DNA of 11,367 nt from Planctomycetaceae bacterium (GCA_947453125.1 CANGGC010000029.1:1-11367), one strand, 5' to 3'; positions 1-9,644 are shown, counted from the first letter of the stretch. The notes: generated from the letters alone by a model not told the origin. Translations and numbers: made by a program.

Positions 1-263
1 ACGCCGGGAAGGTTGGCAAGCGACGGCAGGTCGCTCGCCTCGAAACGCCCCCCGGCCTTCGAGAGGATGTCGACCGCCGGCACCCCCTCGATCGCTGACG
101 TGAGGGATTTGTAGCCGGCGCGGGAGGCGTCGGCCGACACCCAGGTCGCGACGACGGCACCGACGGCAACCGCGACACTGGCGATCGTCGCCAGTGCCCT
201 GCCGGGCCGGCTCGTCCACTGCCGAACGAGGAGCCGGCGCAACTCGAACACGCCGAGACTCAT
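1..263 (-). CDS. FtsX/MacB-like ABC transporter permease, N-terminal part (runs off left edge)
   Basis: Only the first 87 codons are in the window. The protein begins MSLGVFELRRLLVRQW, then has one strongly hydrophobic segment at about residues 24-44 (LATIASVAVAVGAVVATW), followed by a polar stretch that looks extracytoplasmic (ADASRAGYKSL onward). A short basic N-terminus, a transmembrane helix and then a large periplasmic domain is the start expected of FtsX/MacB-type permeases. The ATG overlaps the stop codon of the upstream ATPase gene as ATGA, and a strong AAGGAAG ribosome site lies 5 bases before it, so the start is well supported and translation is probably coupled. The partner ATPase belongs to the class that serves such permeases. 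The substrate cannot be told from this fragment. It could be lipoprotein release, antimicrobial export or another MacB-like function. Confidence 0.8.
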   Translation of the reverse strand, partial: MSLGVFELRRLLVRQWTSRPGRALATIASVAVAVGAVVATWVSADASRAGYKSLTSAIEGVPAVDILSKAGGRFEASDLPSLANLPG

Positions 264-1051
264 CGGCGCTTCCTTCCGGCCCGTCTGCCGCCAGCGCTCC
301 CACGATCTTCCGAGGCTTGTCGGGCGACCGGCGGGCGCCCGCCGCCGACCGGGCTGTCGGGCTGGAGGGTGTCGGAGATGATCCGACCGTCGGCCATGCG
401 GATGCAGCGGCCCGCTACGGCGGCGATCCCCGGATCGTGGGTCACGAGCACGACCGTCTGGCCATGATCGGCGACGATCGATCGGAGCAATTCAACGACG
501 CGGCGGGAGTTTTCGGAATCGAGGGCCCCGGTCGGCTCGTCTGCCAGAACGATCGCCGGCGAGGTGACCAGCGCCCGCGCGATCGCCCCCCGCTGCTGCT
601 CACCGCCGGAGAGGGCATCGGGACGGTGGTCGGCCCGGTGGCCCATGCCGACCGTCTCGAGCGCGGCGCGCGCGGCCGCGTCACAGCGAGCCTCGGGGAT
701 GCCGTCGAGCACCAGCGGCAGGCCGACGTTCTCGACAAGTGACAATTCCGGGAGGAGGTTGTAGCGCTGGAAGACGAAGCCGATCCGCCGCCGACGGACA
801 ACCGCAAGGTCGTCGTCGGCGAGGGCGGCCAGGTCGACCCCCTCGAGCAACACCCTGCCGGCGGTTGGCCGGGTGATGCCGCCGAGGAGGTGGAGGAGCG
901 TGCTCTTTCCCGACCCCGAGGCGCCGGTGATCGCCACGAACTGCCCCGGTTCGATCTCGACATCGACGCCACGGATCGCCATCACGCCAGACGTCGATCC
1001 GGCGGCGGCCCCGAAGGCCTTCTCGAGGTGCTCGGCTCGGAGGATCGCCAC
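260..1051 (-). CDS. ABC transporter ATP-binding protein, MacB/LolD type
   Basis: A 263-residue ATPase that would power a MacB/LolD-like transporter from the cytoplasmic face of the inner membrane. All core motifs are present: Walker A GASGSGKST (residues 43-51), Q-loop Gln95 (GFVFQRYNLLPELS), signature LSGGEQQR (147-154), Walker B IVLADEPT (167-174) followed by GALDS, and switch His205 (LVTHD). The FQRYNLLPELS and DEPTGALDS wording is typical of the MacB/LolD/FtsE class. I chose the GTG at 1051 (VAILRAEHLEKAFG) because it opens directly on the first strand of the fold. The frame stays open upstream to 1390, but that part is arginine/proline-rich, unlike the family, and runs antisense into the TolC gene. 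The next Met (residue 24) would cut off the first strand. A tail of about 35 residues, ending in a basic run, extends past the normal fold. The permease gene follows with a 4-base overlap. Confidence 0.93.
   Translation of the reverse strand: MAILRAEHLEKAFGAAAGSTSGVMAIRGVDVEIEPGQFVAITGASGSGKSTLLHLLGGITRPTAGRVLLEGVDLAALADDDLAVVRRRRIGFVFQRYNLLPELSLVENVGLPLVLDGIPEARCDAAARAALETVGMGHRADHRPDALSGGEQQRGAIARALVTSPAIVLADEPTGALDSENSRRVVELLRSIVADHGQTVVLVTHDPGIAAVAGRCIRMADGRIISDTLQPDSPVGGGRPPVARQASEDRGSAGGRRAGRKRR
269..275 (-). promoter_or_regulatory. Ribosome binding site of the permease gene
   Basis: On the minus strand AAGGAAG lies 5 bases before the ATG at 263, inside the 3' end of the ATPase gene. 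It supports that start and the translational coupling of the pair. Confidence 0.6.
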
Positions 1052-1270
1052 GGTGTCACGCCACCCGGTTCGGGGGCAGCCTGGAGGAACGGGGGAAGGG
1101 GAGAAGCTGGGCAACGGTGGGTCAATGTACCCCAACACCCGCGAAGCTCCGATCCCAAACCGGCGGAGTGTTCCGGTGCGGTTTTCTGAAGCGATCAGGC
1201 AACGAGTGACGAATCTTCCCGATGTGCCTCCGGCGGAAGCTTCGCCCCGATCACGCACCTGGACTCCGCC
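1052..1270. other. Divergent intergenic region between the ABC ATPase and TolC genes
   Basis: These 219 bases separate two divergent genes, so they should hold both promoters. I see no convincing -35/-10 pair. On the minus strand TACATT (in GGGTACATTGACC, near 1125-1137) is a weak -10 candidate without a good -35. GAAGCTTC near 1237 is a short perfect palindrome of doubtful meaning. Ribosome sites for both genes are weak. No small gene is evident. Confidence 0.4.
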
Positions 1271-3106
1271 ATGTTTCCCCGAACACGATTCGCCCCTCCC
1301 GTCGCCCTCTTGGTCGCCCTCGCCGGCGGGTTTCCGCTGGCCGCGGCGGAGGAGGGCTCGTGGCCGCGGCCGCCGGGTGCCCCGATGCAACTCCCCTCGT
1401 CGGAGGTGCCGCTAGCGGTGACGCCCGATGACGGCCTCGTCGACGGCCTCCCGATGGAGGGCCTTGTTCCCTCCCCGCGGACGCTCGAGGAGTTCGTCGC
1501 CCTGGCGGAACGGAGCCATCCGCGAATGCTCGCCGCCCGCGCCGCTGTCGAGGCCGCCCGCGGGAAGGCGGTGCAGGCTCGGCTCTACCCGAACCCACAG
1601 GTCTTCGGAGGCTCTCCCCAGGCGACGCCGGCTGGGGTCGTCGGATCATCGACACAGTACTTCACTGGTGGCCAACAGGAGGTCGTCACGGGGGGCAAAC
1701 TCCGCCTCCAGCAACAGGCCGCGTTGCGAGACGTCCAGAGAGCTGAATACGAACTGATCCGGGCCCGCTTCGACGTGCTCCGGGGCGTTCGCCAGAGCTA
1801 CTACCAACTCCTCGTCGCCCAGCGTCGGATCGAGATCTACAAACTCCTCCTCGACATCGCCAAACGCTCCTACGAGATCGGCCGTCAGCTCGCCGAGGCT
1901 GGGGAGGGGACGAAAGCCGACGTCCTCTTCTGGAGCATCGAGCGCGACCGGGCCGAGGTGCGGATCCTCAACGCGACGGTGTTCATCGAGACCGGGCGCC
2001 GCGAACTCGCCGCCGCGATCGGCCTGCCACGGGTCGATATCGAGCGACTCGAAGCCGATCTCTTTCAGGAATTGCCGAACTTCGACCTCAAGGAGCTCCA
2101 GGAGGCGGTCGTCCGCAGCAATGCCATGCCGCGAGCTGCGGAGGCGCGGATCGCCGGCAACCAATGGGCGCTCGAGCGGGCCGTTGTCCAACCGATCCCG
2201 AACATCAATCTGATGGGTGGATACCAAAGAGAAATCAACTACCCGCCCGCCAATCAGGGGATCTTCCAGGTCACGATGTCGGTCCCCATCTTCGACCGCA
2301 ACCAGGGAAACATCCGTGCCGCGCGGGCCGATATCGCCACGGCGCGGGCCGACCTGCGGATGGTGGAGCTCGATCTCGCCACGCAGACTGCCCGAGCCGT
2401 GGCCGCCTACCGGACATCGCAGCGACTCGTCGATTGGTACGAGGAATACATCCTCCCCAAGGCCCGGGAAACGGTGACCCTCACCCAGACACTCTATGCC
2501 CGCGGCGAGGTCACCTTCTTAAGCCTCCTCCAGGCGCAGAAGATTCTCACCGAGACGGAGCTAGCCTACGTCGATGCCCAGGCCGAGCGCTGGACCGGCG
2601 CCGTGGCGATCGCCGATCTCCTCCAGCTCGAGGAGTTCCCACCGCGGGCCGACGCCCCGGCGGCGCAGCCGATGGGAGGGGCTTCGTCGCCTGAGGAAGT
2701 GAAGGCCCCGGCCGCCAAGAAGCCGGACGGCGCCGCCAAGCCGAACGACAAGGCGCAGCCCGCAGCGCCGGCAGACGCGAAACCGAATGCGCCCGTGCCC
2801 CCGCAGGCCGGTCGTGCAGCCGAGCCGCCGGCGCTTGCCGCCCCCCAAACTGTCGCCCCTCAAGCGGAGCCGGCAATCGTTCCCCCCGCACCGCTCTCAT
2901 CGGCAGGGCAGGGGGGGAGGCCGCTGACGACAAACGCGCCGCCGGCCTCCGGGACGGTGACGCTTGTGGGGTCCACACGTGAAGCCATGCCGGCCGCTCC
3001 ACCCACGACGGCAGCCGTCCCGTCAACACCGGCGCCGAAACGCCGGGGGCTCTCGGCCCTGATTCCCGATGCCTACCTGCCTGGGCGTTCGAGGACCGGG
3101 CGATAG
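1271..3106 (+). CDS. TolC/CzcC-family outer-membrane efflux protein with Pro/Ala-rich C-terminal extension
   Basis: A 611-residue protein expected to form the outer-membrane channel of a tripartite efflux or type I secretion system. It starts with a signal peptide (basic MFPRTR, hydrophobic PPVALLVALAGGFPLAAA, likely cleavage near residue 26). Two outer-membrane efflux repeats follow, at about 70-250 and 275-453. Typical family wording includes TLEEFVALAERSHP (71-84), RLYPNPQV (104-111), VPIFDRNQGNIRAARA (338-353) and YARGEVTFLSLLQAQ (409-423). The NPQV and FDRNQGNI wording suits the CzcC/CusC branch. Residues from about 459 to the end are rich in Pro, Ala and Lys, an extension absent from ordinary TolC proteins, ending in a basic tail. 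The gene is divergent from the ABC genes, so a joint exporter is plausible, but no HlyD-like adaptor is in view. The ribosome site is weak. The ATG is chosen because the signal peptide begins right after it. Confidence 0.92.
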   Translation: MFPRTRFAPPVALLVALAGGFPLAAAEEGSWPRPPGAPMQLPSSEVPLAVTPDDGLVDGLPMEGLVPSPRTLEEFVALAERSHPRMLAARAAVEAARGKAVQARLYPNPQVFGGSPQATPAGVVGSSTQYFTGGQQEVVTGGKLRLQQQAALRDVQRAEYELIRARFDVLRGVRQSYYQLLVAQRRIEIYKLLLDIAKRSYEIGRQLAEAGEGTKADVLFWSIERDRAEVRILNATVFIETGRRELAAAIGLPRVDIERLEADLFQELPNFDLKELQEAVVRSNAMPRAAEARIAGNQWALERAVVQPIPNINLMGGYQREINYPPANQGIFQVTMSVPIFDRNQGNIRAARADIATARADLRMVELDLATQTARAVAAYRTSQRLVDWYEEYILPKARETVTLTQTLYARGEVTFLSLLQAQKILTETELAYVDAQAERWTGAVAIADLLQLEEFPPRADAPAAQPMGGASSPEEVKAPAAKKPDGAAKPNDKAQPAAPADAKPNAPVPPQAGRAAEPPALAAPQTVAPQAEPAIVPPAPLSSAGQGGRPLTTNAPPASGTVTLVGSTREAMPAAPPTTAAVPSTPAPKRRGLSALIPDAYLPGRSRTGR

Positions 3107-3108
3107 CC

Positions 3109-4473
3109 TCATTCCGCCGCCACGACCTCGAGGTCGAGATGGGCCTGACGGGTGGCTCCGGCCACGGTGTCGGTCACGCTCCACTCGAGGCGGTGACGGC
3201 CGGGCTTGGCGTCCTCCGGGATGCGGAGGAAATAGCGGGCAAAGTAGTCGCGGCGCGGGGCCGGGCAGGTCTCGACGATCGGCTCGAAAGACCATTGCCC
3301 GATGCGCTGACCACTGCCATCGACCAGACGGAAGCTCGAGTCGATGCCGGTGGTGTGCCCGTCCGCGGCAGAACGGATCTGGAGGCGGTCGAGTTCGAAG
3401 TAGACGATCACTTCCTGCCCCGGCCGGAATGCCGTCGATGGGAAGCGTTCGACGTTCCCCCAGCCGCGGACCCGGGTCGCAAAACAGGCGTTGTTGACGG
3501 CGGGGCCGGCAGGCACGACCGGGGCGGTGGCCGTCACGGTCGGAGGCTCGAACGATTCCGGGGTCGGCGGCATTGGCGCAGCCGCGTCGTTGACCTGCTC
3601 CACGAACACGTCGGCGACCGAGATCGGCGCCCCCTGCGGTTCGATGAGGGCCGCCACGACCACCGGCGCAGGGACTGCGCCGGTGATCGGTCGGGCCGGA
3701 ACCTCAGCGATGGCGAGCGGCTGCGGGGCTTGTGGAGTTGCCGGCGGCAAAGCGAGCTGCGGTGTCGGCGGGACCTCGACGGGAGCCGGGGCGACGGGCA
3801 CAGCAGCGATCACCACCGGCGCCACATGGAGCAGCGGAATGCCGGAAAGATCGACGGCAGCCACCGGCTCCTCTACCGGCACATCCACCGGAATCGCGGC
3901 GGCAGTGGCAGCGGCGTCGGCCGCCGCCGGCCGCCGCGTCGGGATGTCCAATTCGATCAGCCCGCCGCTCGAAGGCCGGGCGGGCTTCCCGACGGCCGCA
4001 CCATCGGCAGCGGAAGGAGCCCCGCGGGTCGCTTCGAGCGTCGCGGCAAACTCGTTGACCACCACCGCCCAATCTTCGGGACGGGTCTGTTCGAGGGTCT
4101 TGATGAGCAGTTCCTGGGTCGGAGCGTCGATGCCGCCGGTGGCCGAGAGGCGGGCGACGGCATTGTCGATCACCTGCTCGAGTTCGACGTCGTCCTCGGG
4201 GGCCATGTCGTCAGCCTCGGCCCCGGCGCCTGCTTGCGGTTGATCGACCCGGGCCATCGACGCATGGTCGAGGTCGTGGGGAGAGGAGAGGGAGGCGGCT
4301 GTCTCACGGAGCGCCTCCCGGAGGGTCGTGGCGGTGAGGGCCGACATGCATCCCGCCTGGGAGATGAAGCCGACTCCGGCCAACGTCCACCCTGCCAGAC
4401 CGAGCTTCGCCCGCCAGAGGGATCTTCCCCAACCGGGGATCTCCGCCGACGTCGTGTCGCGTTCGCTGTCCAT
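3109..4473 (-). CDS. Putative planctomycete lipoprotein of unknown function
   Basis: A 454-residue protein that I cannot assign to a named family. After a long polar N-terminus (MDSERDTTSAEIPGWGRSLWRAK) comes a hydrophobic stretch (LGLAGWTLAGVGFIS) ending in SQAGC, so Cys42 may be lipidated. The -3 residue is Gln rather than the usual Leu, which makes the lipobox imperfect. Residues 88-150 look helical and acidic (EDDVELEQVIDNAVARL). Residues 155-330 are a Pro/Ala/Val-rich linker, probably unstructured and possibly spanning the periplasm. Residues 330-453 look like a compact beta domain with conserved-looking features: RGWGNVERF, VIVYFELDRLQIRS, SSFRLVDGSGQRIGQW, CPAPRRDYFARYFLRIP, and PGRHRLEWSVTDTVAG. 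This resembles an uncharacterised domain I associate with planctomycete hypothetical proteins (from memory, not searched). The frame remains open upstream to 4962, but the signal segment places the start at 4473. The gene is tail to tail with the TolC gene. Confidence 0.75.
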   Translation of the reverse strand: MDSERDTTSAEIPGWGRSLWRAKLGLAGWTLAGVGFISQAGCMSALTATTLREALRETAASLSSPHDLDHASMARVDQPQAGAGAEADDMAPEDDVELEQVIDNAVARLSATGGIDAPTQELLIKTLEQTRPEDWAVVVNEFAATLEATRGAPSAADGAAVGKPARPSSGGLIELDIPTRRPAAADAAATAAAIPVDVPVEEPVAAVDLSGIPLLHVAPVVIAAVPVAPAPVEVPPTPQLALPPATPQAPQPLAIAEVPARPITGAVPAPVVVAALIEPQGAPISVADVFVEQVNDAAAPMPPTPESFEPPTVTATAPVVPAGPAVNNACFATRVRGWGNVERFPSTAFRPGQEVIVYFELDRLQIRSAADGHTTGIDSSFRLVDGSGQRIGQWSFEPIVETCPAPRRDYFARYFLRIPEDAKPGRHRLEWSVTDTVAGATRQAHLDLEVVAAE

Positions 4474-4812
4474 CGGATTCTCGCTCGCGAGGGTGACGCT
4501 CGACCGGCTGCCCCCACGATGTTCACGTCGAACACCGTCGCCAGCACGGAACCGGCGCACCGGATCGCGCGGGAAGGTAGGCCGACCCGATTGCAGGAGG
4601 CAAGGCCAGTCGACGTTCGCGGCTGGAACGCCCGGCTTCCCGGCCGCCAGCCACCCCCACCGGGGCGTCCGCTGCCCTCTGGACTGGCTCGAATTCCTCG
4701 GGAGAATCCCGGGCTCCGCCACGCCTCGCCGGGAGTCCAAGACGATTCCGCCCCGCCTGCTAGAATCCGCCCGCCCCCACCGGAAGCCACGATCCCCCCT
4801 CCGGATGCCGAC
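4474..4812. other. Divergent intergenic region between the lipoprotein gene and pyrB
   Basis: A 339-base gap that should carry promoters for both flanking genes. It contains the pyrB promoter candidate listed separately. It also has a small hairpin CGGGA-GAA-TCCCG at 4699-4711 and a spaced inverted repeat GGCTGG/CCAGCC at 4621-4626 and 4647-4652. Just before pyrB, CCGGA (4780-4784) and TCCGG (4800-4804) could form a weak leader stem. No run of T follows any of these, so I see no attenuator and no PyrR-type leader. I found no convincing minus-strand promoter. The frame of pyrB stays open through this region, but its residues are low-complexity and unlike any PyrB. Confidence 0.5.
4758..4766 (+). 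promoter_or_regulatory. Candidate extended -10 promoter of the pyr operon
   Basis: TGCTAGAAT combines an extended -10 TG dinucleotide (4758-4759) with TAGAAT (4761-4766), one base from the TATAAT consensus. No good -35 hexamer lies 16-18 bases upstream, which is tolerable for extended -10 promoters. A start near 4773 would give a leader of about 40 bases before pyrB. Confidence 0.5.
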
Positions 4813-5826
4813 ATGTCCACCTCCCCCCCAACTCCCCTGGATTCTCCCGATGCCGTGCCGGCATCGTGGACCCACCGCCATCTCCTCGATCTCGAACGGC
4901 TCACGCCCGAGGAGATCCGACTCCTCCTCGACACCGCCGCCCGCTTCAAGGAGGCCACCCATGGGTGCCGCAGGAAGCTCTCGGTGCTCGGCGGGCGGAC
5001 GATCTGCAACCTGTTCTTCGAGAACTCGACACGCACCAAGACAAGCTTCTCACTGGCGGCCCGGCGCCTCGGTGCCGACGTCGTTGATTTCTCGGCCTCT
5101 GGCTCCAGCCTCTCCAAGGGGGAGTCGTTCATCGACACGGCGAAGAACCTCGAGGCGATGGGGATCGACGCCGTCGTCGTCCGCCACACCACCCCCGGCA
5201 CCCCGCACCTCCTCGCCCAGCACCTCGGCGTCGGCATCATCAACGCCGGGGATGGCCCGCACGAACACCCGACCCAGGGGCTGCTCGATATCTTCTCCAT
5301 CCGCGAACGTCTCGGCGATCTTGCCGGCGTGACGGTGGGGCTCGTCGGCGACATTGCCCACAGCCGCACGGCCCGGTCCAACATCCACGGGCTGCTCAAG
5401 CTCGGGGCCCGGGTCATCGTCTGCGGGCCGCCGACCCTCGTCTCGCCGCGGTGGCGGGAACTCGGGGTAGAGGTGTCGCACGATCTCGACGCCATCGTCC
5501 CGGTGTGTGATGTCCTCAACCTCCTCCGCATCCAGTTCGAGCGGCAGAACACCCGTCCGTTCCCGTCGGTGCGCGAGTATGCCCACCTCTATGCGATGAC
5601 GGCCGAGCGGATGGAGCGGGCCCGCCCCGGGCTCCTCATCCTCGCCCCCGGGCCGATCAACCGCGGGGTCGAGGTGACGGCCGAGGTGGCCGACTGCCCG
5701 CAATCCCTGATTCTCGACCAGGTGGCCAACGGACTCGCCGTCCGGATGGCCGTGCTGTGGCTCGTCTGCGGGCCGCGCGGGGACGCTTCGACCACGACCA
5801 ACGGCGGCGACGGGAGAGGAATCTGA
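4813..5826 (+). CDS. pyrB: Aspartate carbamoyltransferase catalytic subunit
   Basis: Catalyses carbamoyl phosphate plus L-aspartate to N-carbamoyl-L-aspartate plus phosphate, the committed step of de novo pyrimidine synthesis, in the cytoplasm. Family motifs are in order: carbamoyl-phosphate loop FFENSTRTKTSF (68-79), SLSKGES with Lys102, HPTQ (152-155), GDIAHSRTARS (179-189), aspartate-binding LRIQFER (238-244) and LAPGPINRG (277-285). The length is 337 residues against roughly 305-310 for typical catalytic chains. The extra residues are a Ser/Pro-rich N-terminus of about 18 and a Gly/Thr-rich C-terminal tail. The ATG at 4813 is the closest in-frame start ahead of the conserved WTHRHLLDLERLTPEEI. 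The frame is open far upstream, antisense to the lipoprotein gene, which I regard as a GC artefact. No pyrI regulatory subunit is adjacent. The stop overlaps the pyrC start by one base (TGATG). Confidence 0.96.
   Translation: MSTSPPTPLDSPDAVPASWTHRHLLDLERLTPEEIRLLLDTAARFKEATHGCRRKLSVLGGRTICNLFFENSTRTKTSFSLAARRLGADVVDFSASGSSLSKGESFIDTAKNLEAMGIDAVVVRHTTPGTPHLLAQHLGVGIINAGDGPHEHPTQGLLDIFSIRERLGDLAGVTVGLVGDIAHSRTARSNIHGLLKLGARVIVCGPPTLVSPRWRELGVEVSHDLDAIVPVCDVLNLLRIQFERQNTRPFPSVREYAHLYAMTAERMERARPGLLILAPGPINRGVEVTAEVADCPQSLILDQVANGLAVRMAVLWLVCGPRGDASTTTNGGDGRGI
5816..5820 (+). promoter_or_regulatory. Ribosome binding site of pyrC
   Basis: GAGGA, within the purine-rich GGGAGAGGAA at the end of pyrB, lies 5 bases before the pyrC ATG. 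It decides the start in favour of 5826 over the open frame that extends further upstream. Confidence 0.65.
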
Positions 5827-7118
5827 TGGCCACACTGCTCATCCGGGGCGGACGCGTGATCGATCCGGCCCAGGACATCGACCGGATCGCCGACCTGCGG
5901 ATCGTCGACGGGAGGATCGCGGGCATCGGTCCCGGCGAGGCCGGCGCCGGTCGCGCCGATGAGACGATCGACGCGGCCGGGATGATCGTCACCCCCGGCC
6001 TCATCGATATGCATGTCCATCTCCGCGAGCCGGGCCGCGAGGAGGATGAGACGATCGCCAGCGGTACGCGGGCGGCGCTCGCCGGCGGCTTCACGAGCGT
6101 GGCCTGCATCCCCAACACCGAGCCGCCGATCGACACCCAGGCGGCGGTGGAGTTCATCCATCAAAAGGCAGCCCGCGCCGACACCTGCAACGTCTTCGTC
6201 GTCGCCTGCGTCAGCCGCAATCGCGAGGGGAAGGAACTCGCCGAGATCGGCCAGCTCGTCGAGGCGGGGGCCGTGGCCTTCAGCGACGACGGGGCACCGG
6301 TCTCCGACGCCGAACTGATGCGGAGGGCTCTCGAATACTGCAGCATGTTCGGCAAGACGATCCTCGCCCACGAGGAGGTGCTCGAGCTCTCCCGCGGCGG
6401 CGTCATGAACGAGGGGCTCGTCTCCCTCCTCCTCGGCCTGGGGGGCATGCCGGCGGCCGCCGAGGAGGTGATGATCGGGCGCGACACGGCGCTTGCCGAG
6501 AGCACCGGGGGGCGACTCCACGTGATGCACGTCTCGACGGCCGGTGGCGTGGCGCTCGTCCGCGCGGCGAAGGCCCGCGGGGTGCGAGTGACGGCCGAGG
6601 CCTGCCCTCACCACTTCACCCTCACCGACGAATCCCTGCGAACCTTCGATGCCAACTGCAAGATGAGCCCGCCGCTGCGTACCGCCGCCGACGTCGAAGC
6701 GATCATCGCGGGAATCGCCGACGGCACGATCGACTGCATCGCCACCGATCATGCCCCCCATGCCCGCGAGAAGAAGATGCTCGAGCTCGACAGGGCCCCC
6801 TTCGGCATCCTCGGCCTGGAGACGGCGATCGGGCTGTCGGTGATGCGGCTGATCGTTCCCGGCCGACTGGCGTGGCCGCGCCTCGTGGAAGCGATGAGCA
6901 CCCTCCCGGCGAGGATCCTCGGGATCGACCGGGGGACGCTGCGCACCGGCAGCCCTGCCGATGTGACGATCATCGATCCCGATCGGACCTGGAAAGTCGA
7001 CGTCAAGTCGTTCCGCTCCAAGAGCATCAACTCTCCCTTCCACGGCTGGACGCTCCGCGGCCGGGCCGTGGCGACGATCGTCGCTGGCCGGGTGAAATAC
7101 CGTCTCGCCGGAATGTGA
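5826..7118 (+). CDS. pyrC: Dihydroorotase, class I
   Basis: Cyclises N-carbamoyl-L-aspartate to L-dihydroorotate, the step after PyrB. The 430-residue length fits class I bacterial dihydroorotases. The amidohydrolase metal motif DMHVHLREPG gives zinc ligands His63 and His65. Asp155 in FSDDG would be the bridging residue that class I enzymes use in place of a carbamylated lysine. Further ligands are His182 (ILAHEE) and His235 (VMHVST), and Asp308 (ATDHAPH) is the likely catalytic base. CIPNTEPPID (94-103), AEACPHHF (257-264), CKMSPPLR (278-285) and SPFHGW (403-408) are family signatures. No catalytic residue appears lost, so this looks like an active enzyme and not a PyrC-like pseudo-subunit. 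In some bacteria class I dihydroorotase assembles with PyrB, and the one-base TGATG overlap would favour matched synthesis. That assembly is an inference here. Confidence 0.96.
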   Translation: MATLLIRGGRVIDPAQDIDRIADLRIVDGRIAGIGPGEAGAGRADETIDAAGMIVTPGLIDMHVHLREPGREEDETIASGTRAALAGGFTSVACIPNTEPPIDTQAAVEFIHQKAARADTCNVFVVACVSRNREGKELAEIGQLVEAGAVAFSDDGAPVSDAELMRRALEYCSMFGKTILAHEEVLELSRGGVMNEGLVSLLLGLGGMPAAAEEVMIGRDTALAESTGGRLHVMHVSTAGGVALVRAAKARGVRVTAEACPHHFTLTDESLRTFDANCKMSPPLRTAADVEAIIAGIADGTIDCIATDHAPHAREKKMLELDRAPFGILGLETAIGLSVMRLIVPGRLAWPRLVEAMSTLPARILGIDRGTLRTGSPADVTIIDPDRTWKVDVKSFRSKSINSPFHGWTLRGRAVATIVAGRVKYRLAGM

Positions 7119-7131
7119 CGGGGGCAGAACG

Positions 7132-7617
7132 ATGTCCTTGACTCTCGTCGACGGCTACAACCTCCTCCACGCCTCGGGCGTGTTCGGGGCCACGCGGGGC
7201 GCGCGGGGGCTCGAGTCTTCGCGGACGGCGCTTCTTGACCACGTTGCCGACCTCGTCGGTGAGACGGCGCCGCGCGTGCTGTTCGTCTTCGACGCCGCGA
7301 AAGCCCCCGACGGGCTGCCGGGTCGGATCGTCCACCGCGGCATCCGGGTGTGGTTCGCCCGGGAGTATCCCGACGCCGACTCGCTCATCGAGGAGATCCT
7401 CGAGGAGGAACGCTCCCCCGCCTCGATCACGGTCGTCTCCAACGACCGCCGTCTCCAACTCGCCGCCCGGCGGCGGGGGGCCGCGGCGATCTCCTCCGAT
7501 GCCTGGCTCGCCGATCTGCGGCGTCCCCGGAAGGTGGCCGATCCGAGCGCCGACAAGCCCCCCGAGCCCGGTCCCGGCGAGGTCGAGCACTGGAAGCGGC
7601 AGTTCGGGCTCGACTGA
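7132..7617 (+). CDS. YacP-like NYN-domain ribonuclease
   Basis: A 161-residue protein with the PIN-like fold of the NYN/YacP family (the family of Bacillus Rae1, a ribosome-associated mRNA endonuclease). It opens VDGYNLLHA with Asp7 and Asn10, then has VLFVFDA (Asp54), FAREYPDADSLIEE (Asp81 and Asp83) and VVSNDRRLQLAARRRGA (Asn104, Asp105). These acidic residues are placed as in metal-dependent PIN/NYN nucleases. The core ends near residue 132. A Pro-rich linker and a short tail (VEHWKRQFGLD) follow. The ATG lies 13 bases after the pyrC stop, with GGGGG about 8 bases ahead as a ribosome site, so it is probably co-transcribed with pyrBC. A role in mRNA decay or ribosome quality control is known for the Bacillus member. 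Whether this one shares it is inference. Confidence 0.87.
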   Translation: MSLTLVDGYNLLHASGVFGATRGARGLESSRTALLDHVADLVGETAPRVLFVFDAAKAPDGLPGRIVHRGIRVWFAREYPDADSLIEEILEEERSPASITVVSNDRRLQLAARRRGAAAISSDAWLADLRRPRKVADPSADKPPEPGPGEVEHWKRQFGLD

Positions 7618-7631
7618 CGCCGCCGCCCCTC

Positions 7632-9644
<2,013 letters not shown>

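Noticed and set aside
1052..1390. N-terminal extension of the ABC ATPase to 1390
   Set aside because: The extra 113 residues are Arg/Pro-rich, unlike the family, and would overlap the TolC signal peptide region on the other strand.
3139..4812. In-frame upstream extension of pyrB of more than 550 codons, which would make a fusion protein
   Set aside because: The sequence is arginine/glycine-rich, has no recognisable domain, lies antisense to the lipoprotein gene and crosses its promoter region. A candidate promoter sits inside it. High GC content suppresses stop codons.
4170..5552. A 460-codon minus-strand open frame
   Set aside because: It lies antisense to pyrB and in another frame of the lipoprotein gene. 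It is Arg/Ser/Pro-rich without any domain.
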